This document shows positions 45,668 through 51,206 of a stretch of DNA of 51,206 nt, piece by piece (the first letter of the stretch is position 1; the number at the start of each line of letters is the position of its first letter). The position numbers were made by a program, and so were the translations under genes. The notes under the pieces were generated by a model, which saw only the letters and a list, made by a program, of their open reading frames with translations, had not been told where the DNA came from and did not search any database. The DNA comes from Aurantimonas sp. 22II-16-19i (GTDB lineage Bacteria > Pseudomonadota > Alphaproteobacteria > Rhizobiales > Rhizobiaceae), in assembly GCF_002088275.1 (NCBI RefSeq), contig NZ_AQQS01000042.1:1-51206 (forward strand), written 5' to 3'.

Positions 45668-47401
45668 ATGGCAGTCGACCTCGATCAGTCAGGCAACCAG
45701 GCCCAGATCAACAACTCGAACGTGCGGGACGGCCCGTTCTTCCTCGAAACCGAGGACGTGCGCGCGACCAATACCGTCTCGGCCATCCTCATCAACGAGA
45801 ATCGCGACGATGCGGACGCCTTGCTCATCCTCGATGGCCGGGTGATCAGCGGGGTCGACGGTGTCGAGATCACCTCGTCCGACGGCGGCGAGGGCATCAC
45901 CCTCGGCACAACCGGCGGCATCTTCGCGGCGGAAGACGGGATCAGCACGGTCGCGGGAAACAACACCCTCACCCTCGCAGGCATGATCTCCGCGGATGGC
46001 GACGGCGTCGCTCTCGGCGGCGACGGCCTCAACCGCGTCATGCTCAGCGGCATCATCTCCTCAGCCCTCGACGGCATCGAGGCTGCCGGCAATCAGAACA
46101 AGGTGACGGTCTCGGGCGCCATCGTCTCCGGCGGCCAGAACGGCATGGTGTTCAACGGCAATGCCAACACGGTCGTCGTGTCCGGCAGCGTCGAGGGGAC
46201 GCTGGACGGCATCCGGCTCGTCGGCGACGGCCAGAACGTCAAGATCGACGGCCTGGTCGGCGGTCTCGACAACGGCGTCGCTTTGACCGGCGACGGCGCC
46301 AAGATCACCGTCGGCACGACGGGCGTCGTGCGCGGCGGCGACAATGGCGGCCTGACCTCGGCGGTGACCTTCCAGGCCGGCGACGTGGCCGATGGCGTCG
46401 GCGGCGCCAGCACCCTCGTCAATCACGGCTCGCTGATTTCCGACACGGTGTCCGAGATCACCAACACCGCCGTCGCCGTCTGGGACTTTTCCGGCCAGGC
46501 CCAAGTCTTCACCAACACCGGCGACGTCCAGGGCGACGTGCTCCTGCAGGGCGGCGACGACACCATGACCAATGCCGGCATCATCATCGGCAACATCTCG
46601 GTCGGCACCGGCAACGACAGCTTCACCACGATCGGAACCGGCGCCGTCACCGGCAAGATCGACGGCGGCGCGGGCTTCGACACCTTCCGCGGCGGCGATC
46701 TCTCCGACAGCTTCTTCGGCGGCGACCAGGCCGACAACATGCGCGGCGGTGCTGGCATCGACAGCCTCTTCGGAGAAGCCGGCAACGACCTCATCATCGG
46801 CGACACGGACGGAGCGAACGACCTCTATGACGGGGGCACGGGGATCGACACGGTCAGCTATGCGGAAGCTGTATCGGCAGTCCGGGCCAATCTCACTCTG
46901 CAATTTGCACTCGGCAGCGAGATCGGCGTCGATCGTCTCGTCGGCGTCGAGAGCCTCACCGGCGGCAGCGGCGATGACAGTCTCACCGGTTCGACTGCGG
47001 CAGGGACGTTCAGTGGCGGCGCCGGCAACGACATCCTTTCCGCCGGGTCGGGCAACGACGTCCTTCTGGGCGGCGACGGCGCCGATACGATCAACGGCGG
47101 TGCCGGCTTCGACACGATCACCGGCGGGACCGGCAACGACCGTCTGACCGGCGCCTTCAATGCCGACACCTTCATCTTCGCCAACGGCTTCGGCAAGGAC
47201 ATCATCACCGACTTCGATTCATCCAACTCGGCCGAGAAGATCGACCTGTCGGCGGTCGCCAACATCACCGACTTCAACGATCTCGCCCTCAATCATCTCA
47301 CCCAGGTGGGCGCCAACGCGGTGATCTCCGACGGCGTCGACACCATCACCCTCCTCGGCGTCCAGGCGACCAGCCTCGACTCCAACGACTTCATCTTCTG
47401 A
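45668..47401 (+). CDS. RTX/beta-helix surface or secreted protein A
   Basis: A 577-residue acidic protein without a signal peptide. The N-terminal half (about 40-235) is built of beta-helix-like coils of about 22 residues with VTVSGAI...DG motifs. A conserved middle block (about 205-390) precedes Ca2+-binding GGxGxD nonapeptides (two clusters, about 335-400 and 435-505) and a serralysin-type C-terminal segment ending in DSNDFIF, the usual type I secretion signal. It is probably exported by an ABC/MFP/TolC machine not in this window. The ATG has AAAGGA upstream; an in-frame earlier start adds 23 residues without family character. Confidence 0.88.
   Translation: MAVDLDQSGNQAQINNSNVRDGPFFLETEDVRATNTVSAILINENRDDADALLILDGRVISGVDGVEITSSDGGEGITLGTTGGIFAAEDGISTVAGNNTLTLAGMISADGDGVALGGDGLNRVMLSGIISSALDGIEAAGNQNKVTVSGAIVSGGQNGMVFNGNANTVVVSGSVEGTLDGIRLVGDGQNVKIDGLVGGLDNGVALTGDGAKITVGTTGVVRGGDNGGLTSAVTFQAGDVADGVGGASTLVNHGSLISDTVSEITNTAVAVWDFSGQAQVFTNTGDVQGDVLLQGGDDTMTNAGIIIGNISVGTGNDSFTTIGTGAVTGKIDGGAGFDTFRGGDLSDSFFGGDQADNMRGGAGIDSLFGEAGNDLIIGDTDGANDLYDGGTGIDTVSYAEAVSAVRANLTLQFALGSEIGVDRLVGVESLTGGSGDDSLTGSTAAGTFSGGAGNDILSAGSGNDVLLGGDGADTINGGAGFDTITGGTGNDRLTGAFNADTFIFANGFGKDIITDFDSSNSAEKIDLSAVANITDFNDLALNHLTQVGANAVISDGVDTITLLGVQATSLDSNDFIF
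46286..46835 (+). repeat. Paralogous core repeat, copy A
   Basis: About 550 nt inside RTX gene A that recurs with high identity at 48495-49041 and 50758-51206. It covers the TTGVVRGG...STLVNHG...VAVWDFSGQAQVFTNTG block and the first RTX repeats. The three copies lie in the same orientation about 2.2 kb apart. Confidence 0.9.
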
Positions 47402-47447
47402 GTTTTCAGGCGCGGGGAGACCGTTTCCCGCGACGATGAGCATGGCT

Positions 47448-47480
47448 GGACACCGGCCGTCACACCGACAGCCGGTGTCC
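47448..47480 (+). terminator. Hairpin after RTX gene A
   Basis: GGACACCGGC (47448-47457) and GCCGGTGTCC (47471-47480) form a perfect 10-bp stem with a 13-nt loop, 46 nt after the stop. The tail TCTTCG is a weak U tract. The rest of the 47402-47741 gap holds a CGCGGG / CCCGCG hairpin at 47411-47432 and the AAAGG ribosome-binding site of gene B, and no CRP-type palindrome. Confidence 0.5.
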
Positions 47481-47741
47481 TCTTCGCATGATTGCCGACA
47501 AATACACTGAGTCCGATCGCGGAATGGAAGCGAAACCGGTCGGCCCTCCAACGTCATCGCAATTCACGGTCACCCGAAGTCGGGCGTTTCCTGCGCCGAG
47601 GCTGGCTCCGGCCCGCGCGGTCGCCGCGCGGGATCACCCGACGTGGCCTTGCAGCGGAACGGTTGCGCACATCGGGGGCCGCCGGCAGCCACCGCACGGC
47701 TGAAGGATCCACAAACACACCCCCAAGAAAGGTACTATCCC

Positions 47742-49607
47742 ATGACGATCTTCATCTCCGGCGGCGATCTCGGCGCCTTCACGGTCGGCAATGCCCAGGT
47801 CGGCGACAATCCCATCGTCCTCGCCCCAGGCGTCGCCCGCAGCAGCGATGGCGACCTCGTCGTGGTGACGGAAAGCCTCGCCGATGCCGATGCGCAGATC
47901 GTCCTCGCCGGCCTCGCCGTCGCCGGCGCGGACGGCATCGAGGCCACCGGCTCCGACGGTTCCGACACCTATACCCTGACCGCCTCCGGCTCGATCTTTG
48001 CCGGCAGCGACGGAATCGTTACCGCAGAGGGCGGCAACCTCGTCACCGTCGCCGGCAGCATCGAAGCCGGCGAACAGGGGATCGACCTCAACGGTTCCGG
48101 CCAGAACCAGGTCACCGTGTCCGGCAGCATCTCCGCCGATGACGACGGTCTCCAATTGCACGGCAATTCCAACCGGGTCACGGTGTCGGGCGCGATCGTC
48201 TCCGCCTTCGCCAACGGCGTGGACATCGACGGCAGCGGCAGCCTCGTCGACATCTCCGGAAGCGTCACCTCTCTCGCCAGCGGCCTCTCCGTGTCGGGCG
48301 AGGGAACCCTGATCCGCGTGTCGGGCGACATCGTCTCCTATCTGGATCGCGGCATCTCCGTCTCCGGCGACAACAGCCAGATCGCCGTGACCGGCACGCT
48401 CGAGGCGCGAACGGACGGCATCGGGGTCAAGGGCGACGGGCACGACATCAGGGTCGACGGTTCGGTTTCCGGCTTCAACAACGGCCTCGCCCTCACCGGC
48501 GAGGAAACGACGATCACCATCGGCACGACGGGCGTGGTGCGCGGCGGTGACGCCGGCGGCCTGACCTCTGCGGTGACCTTCCAGAACGTCATCGCCAGCA
48601 TCGACGGCGGCGCCAGCACCCTCGTCAATCACGGCTCGATCATCTCCGACACGGTGTCGGCGGTGACCAACACCGCCGTCGCCGTCTGGGACTTTTCCGG
48701 CCAGGCCCAAGTCTTCACCAACACCGGCGACGTCCAGGGCGACGTTTTGCTGCAGGGCGGCAACGACACGATGACCAATGCCGGCACCATCGTCGGCAAC
48801 ATCTCGCTCGGCACCGGCAACGACGTCTTCACCTCCATCGGAACCGGCGTCGTCACCGGCAAGATCGATGGCGGCGCGGGCTTCGACACCTTCCGCGGCG
48901 GCGATCTCGCCGACACCTTCTTCGGCGGCGACCAGGCCGACAACATGCGCGGCGGCGGCGGGTCCGACGAGATCTTCGGCGAGGCCGGCAACGACCTCAT
49001 CATCGGCGATGCCGATGGCGTCGCCGACCTCTATGACGGCGGCGAGGGGATCGACAATGTCAGCTATGTCACGACGGTCGCCGGCATCAATGCCAATCTC
49101 GGGCTGAACTTCGCCTTCGGCTCCGACATCGGGGTCGACCGCCTGGAGAACATCGAGAATCTCACCGGCGGGCGCGGCGACGACAGCCTGATCGGCGCAG
49201 CGTCGACCCAGAGACTGGACGGGGGCGCCGGCAACGACGTCATCGATGGGGGAACCGGCAACAACACGCTGCTGGGCGGCGATGGCAACGATACCATTCG
49301 CGGCTTTGCCGGCTTCGACCGGATCGAGGGCGGCGCCGGCAACGACCGGCTCACAGGCGACTTCAACGCCGACACCTTCGTCTTCACGAACGGCTTCGGC
49401 AAGGACACGATCACCGACTTCGACGAGTTCAACAACTCCGAGAAGATCGATCTCGCCGGCGTCACCGAGATCATCGACTTCGCCGATCTTGCGGCCAACC
49501 ACCTGACACAGGTCGGCACCAGTGCGGTGATCATCGACGGGGCCGACACCATCACCATCCTCAACGTCCAGATCGCCGATCTCGACGCGAGCGACTTCGT
49601 CTTCTGA
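47742..49607 (+). CDS. RTX/beta-helix surface or secreted protein B
   Basis: A 621-residue paralogue of protein A. It begins MTIFISGGDLGAFTVGNAQVGDNPIVLAPGVARSSDG, a start shared with protein C, then about eight 22-23-residue beta-helix coils (about 90-265), the conserved block, GGxGxD repeats and a C-terminal secretion segment ending in DASDFVF. No signal peptide. The ATG at 47742 has AAAGG nine bases upstream. It lies 340 nt after gene A, so separate transcription or readthrough are both possible. Confidence 0.88.
   Translation: MTIFISGGDLGAFTVGNAQVGDNPIVLAPGVARSSDGDLVVVTESLADADAQIVLAGLAVAGADGIEATGSDGSDTYTLTASGSIFAGSDGIVTAEGGNLVTVAGSIEAGEQGIDLNGSGQNQVTVSGSISADDDGLQLHGNSNRVTVSGAIVSAFANGVDIDGSGSLVDISGSVTSLASGLSVSGEGTLIRVSGDIVSYLDRGISVSGDNSQIAVTGTLEARTDGIGVKGDGHDIRVDGSVSGFNNGLALTGEETTITIGTTGVVRGGDAGGLTSAVTFQNVIASIDGGASTLVNHGSIISDTVSAVTNTAVAVWDFSGQAQVFTNTGDVQGDVLLQGGNDTMTNAGTIVGNISLGTGNDVFTSIGTGVVTGKIDGGAGFDTFRGGDLADTFFGGDQADNMRGGGGSDEIFGEAGNDLIIGDADGVADLYDGGEGIDNVSYVTTVAGINANLGLNFAFGSDIGVDRLENIENLTGGRGDDSLIGAASTQRLDGGAGNDVIDGGTGNNTLLGGDGNDTIRGFAGFDRIEGGAGNDRLTGDFNADTFVFTNGFGKDTITDFDEFNNSEKIDLAGVTEIIDFADLAANHLTQVGTSAVIIDGADTITILNVQIADLDASDFVF
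48495..49041 (+). repeat. Paralogous core repeat, copy B
   Basis: The copy of the shared core within RTX gene B. It differs from copy A mainly in a short segment after the VTFQ codons (NVIASIDGG instead of AGDVADGVGG) and in scattered codons. Confidence 0.9.
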
Positions 49608-49796
49608 CGGGGCAACCTTCGAAGTTCACTTCGAGAGCGGCCGTTCGGCGCCGCATGAGGATCATCACCTCCCGAGATCGGCCGTCGCATCGATGGCCGG
49701 TTTCATCGGCTCCCGCCAGCCCGACGCGCCGCGCCGTCCCGCCACCCTTGCGATCTCGGCGACAGGCGATGGCCGGACGGTCGGGGCCGATCCGGG

Positions 49797-49812
49797 TGTG
49801 ACCTCCGTCACA
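49797..49812. promoter_or_regulatory. CRP-type palindrome before the third RTX gene
   Basis: TGTGACCTCCGTCACA has perfect TGTGAC / GTCACA arms, like the site before gene A, and both are flanked by G on the left and G on the right (GTGTGAC...GTCACAG). It is centred about 200 bp before the ATG at 50005. The rest of the 49608-50004 gap shows only a TTGGAC direct repeat (near 49954 and 49970) and the ribosome-binding site AAAGG at 49992-49996. Confidence 0.6.
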
Positions 49813-50004
49813 GTGGTCTCGCGGCGAATGCCCTAGGGTCAGGCTGTCTCCGGCGACACGGCGCGGCAGGACACGGGATCCCGGCACATACGGGCCGTGC
49901 GTCGACGACCGGTCCCATCGACACACCGCACCGCGCCTTTTCATCCGGTTGGACGGGACGGCTTGGACAAGACGGACACCACTCTCAAAGGAAAGGATCT
50001 TTCC

Positions 50005-51206
50005 ATGACGACTTTCATCCCCGGCGGCGATCTCGGAACCGGTACCATCGACAATACGAACGTTGCCGACGGTCCGTTCGTGCTGGCGCCGGGCGTTGCC
50101 CGCAGCGCCGACGGCGACCTCATCGTCGTGAACGAAACCCTCGTCGACCAGGACGCCGAGATCGTCATCGCTGGCCTCGCCATATCGGGACTGGACGCCA
50201 TCGACACCCTCGTTTCGGACGGGGGCGACACCGTCACTGTCACGGCATCGGGTTCGATCTTCGCCGGCAGTGACGGAATCATCACCGGCGGGGAGAACAA
50301 CACCATCGACATGGCCGGCAGCATCAATGCCGGTAACCAGGGGATCGATCTGAACGGTGCGGGCGGTGACATCGTCAGCGTTTCCGGAAGCATCGTCTCG
50401 GAAGACGAGGGGATCGATGCCGACGCGGGCGGAAACGAGATCACCGTCTCGGGCACCATCGTTTCCACCACAGATGACGGGATCGACATCCGGGGTCTGG
50501 GCGCGAACCGCATCACGGTTTCCGGAAGCATCCGCGGCGATGATGAAGGCATCGAAGTCGATGGCGACGCCAACGAGGTCACTGTGTCTGGCGCAGTGAG
50601 TGCCGACGGGAACGGCATCAGTTTCAATGGCAATGACAATCGTCTGGCCGTGTCAGGCAACGTCGAGGCCCGGTCGAACGGCATCAATTCCTTCGGTGAC
50701 GGCCTGGATGTCCGGGTCGACGGGAGCGTTGCCGGCGCCTTCAACGGCATCTCCACGACCGGCGACGGCGCCAAGATCACCATCGGCACGACGGGCGTCG
50801 TGCGCGGCGGCGATGCCGGCGGCCTGACCTCGGCGGTGACCTTCCAGGCCGGCGACGCGGCCGACGGCGTCGGCGGCGCGAGCACCCTCGTCAATCACGG
50901 CTCGCTGATTTCCGACACGGTGTCCGAGATCACCAACACCGCCGTCGCCGTCTGGGACTTTTCCGGGCAGGCCCAAGTCTTCACCAACACCGGCGACGTC
51001 CAGGGCGACGTGCTCCTGCAGGGCGGCAACGACACGATGACCAATGCCGGCACCATCGTCGGCAACATCTCGCTCGGCACCGGCAACGACGTCTTCACCT
51101 CCATCGGAAGCGGCGTCGTCACCGGCAAGATCGACGGCGGCGCGGGCTTCGACACCTTCCGCGGCGGCGATCTCTCCGACAGCTTCTTCGGCGCGGCCCA
51201 GGCAGA
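50005..51206 (+). CDS. RTX/beta-helix surface or secreted protein C (3' end outside window)
   Basis: At least 400 residues, open to the right edge. It shares the MTxFIxGGDLG start and LAPGVARSxDGDL segment with protein B, then has beta-helix coils of exactly 22 residues (e.g. starting ITVSGSI, VTVSGAV, LAVSGNV, VRVDGSV), followed by the conserved core block and the beginning of the RTX region (GGAGFDTFRGGDLSDSFFG). The secretion signal would be beyond the window. The ATG has AAAGG eight bases upstream. Confidence 0.88.
   Translation, partial: MTTFIPGGDLGTGTIDNTNVADGPFVLAPGVARSADGDLIVVNETLVDQDAEIVIAGLAISGLDAIDTLVSDGGDTVTVTASGSIFAGSDGIITGGENNTIDMAGSINAGNQGIDLNGAGGDIVSVSGSIVSEDEGIDADAGGNEITVSGTIVSTTDDGIDIRGLGANRITVSGSIRGDDEGIEVDGDANEVTVSGAVSADGNGISFNGNDNRLAVSGNVEARSNGINSFGDGLDVRVDGSVAGAFNGISTTGDGAKITIGTTGVVRGGDAGGLTSAVTFQAGDAADGVGGASTLVNHGSLISDTVSEITNTAVAVWDFSGQAQVFTNTGDVQGDVLLQGGNDTMTNAGTIVGNISLGTGNDVFTSIGSGVVTGKIDGGAGFDTFRGGDLSDSFFGAAQA
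50758..51206 (+). repeat. Paralogous core repeat, copy C (cut by window end)
   Basis: The third copy of the shared core. Its first part matches copy A (AGDAADGVGG, SLISDTVSEITNT), its middle matches copy B (GGNDTMTNAGTIVGNISLGTGNDVFTSIG), and its end again matches A (DLSDSFFG), so it is a mosaic. Confidence 0.88.

Noticed and set aside
45391-46830. Alternative frame overlapping the first RTX gene
   Set aside because: Arg/His-rich low-complexity translation; the RTX frame has domains, a ribosome-binding site and a secretion signal.
45668-51206. Repeats in the RTX genes as a CRISPR array
   Set aside because: The repeats are coding, not separated by uniform spacers, and no cas genes are present.
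1-51206. Mobile element or prophage
   Set aside because: No transposase, integrase, terminal repeats or phage gene was found, and base use looks uniform by eye.

Overview
The window is about 51 kb of high-GC DNA (codon third positions almost always G or C) from an alphaproteobacterium, most likely of the order Hyphomicrobiales (Rhizobiales). The pointers are an Ala/Pro-rich IF2, the cpaBCDEF-tadBC naming and order of a Caulobacter/rhizobial-type Tad pilus locus, a CtrA-like box, a DUF3369 histidine kinase and several class III cyclase genes. The order assignment is inference. I see no rRNA, tRNA, transposase, integrase, phage gene or CRISPR array.

Layout. (1) 1-5.2 kb: the infB-rbfA-truB translation block, split by a RutE-like reductase and a strong hairpin after infB. 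(2) 5.3-7.4 kb: a CorA-family channel and an HSL-type alpha/beta hydrolase. (3) 7.4-9.5 kb: glnK-amtB behind a sigma-54 type promoter. (4) 9.7-17.8 kb: Tad/Flp pilus assembly genes cpaBCDEF-tadBC, without pilin, prepilin peptidase or tadD nearby. (5) 17.9-24.7 kb, minus strand: a signalling unit of REC-DUF3369 kinase, OmpR-type regulator, large membrane kinase and a DppA-type solute-binding protein. (6) 25.5-40.3 kb: polysaccharide deacetylase-like protein, GNAT protein, a membrane class III cyclase (minus), three coupled glycosyltransferases, a fused oligopeptide-type ABC ATPase, a 900-residue ABC protein with a wrecked ATPase site, a cyclic-nucleotide-binding protein, an MBL-fold hydrolase and a second class III cyclase. 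(7) 40.4-42.6 kb, minus: tyrosine phosphatase-like, HD phosphohydrolase, YgfZ. (8) 42.9-45.0 kb: ankyrin protein, small Gly-rich membrane protein, cupin, lone ABC ATPase. (9) 45.7-51.2 kb: three tandem paralogous RTX/beta-helix proteins, the last cut by the window end.

How the parts may work together. glnK-amtB is a standard ammonium uptake and sensing pair. The pilus block makes most of a Tad secretion/assembly machine. The most unusual region is 25.5-40.3 kb, where glycan enzymes sit beside a degenerate ABC protein tightly linked to genes that could make (cyclases), sense (cNMP domain) and perhaps destroy (MBL hydrolase) a cyclic nucleotide. I infer a cyclic-nucleotide-controlled envelope or export system. 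Perfect CRP-type palindromes lie about 190 bp upstream of the first and third RTX genes, so the same second messenger may also control these surface proteins.

Limits: start codons were chosen by eye from ribosome-binding sites and overlaps; family names come from recognised motifs, not from searches.
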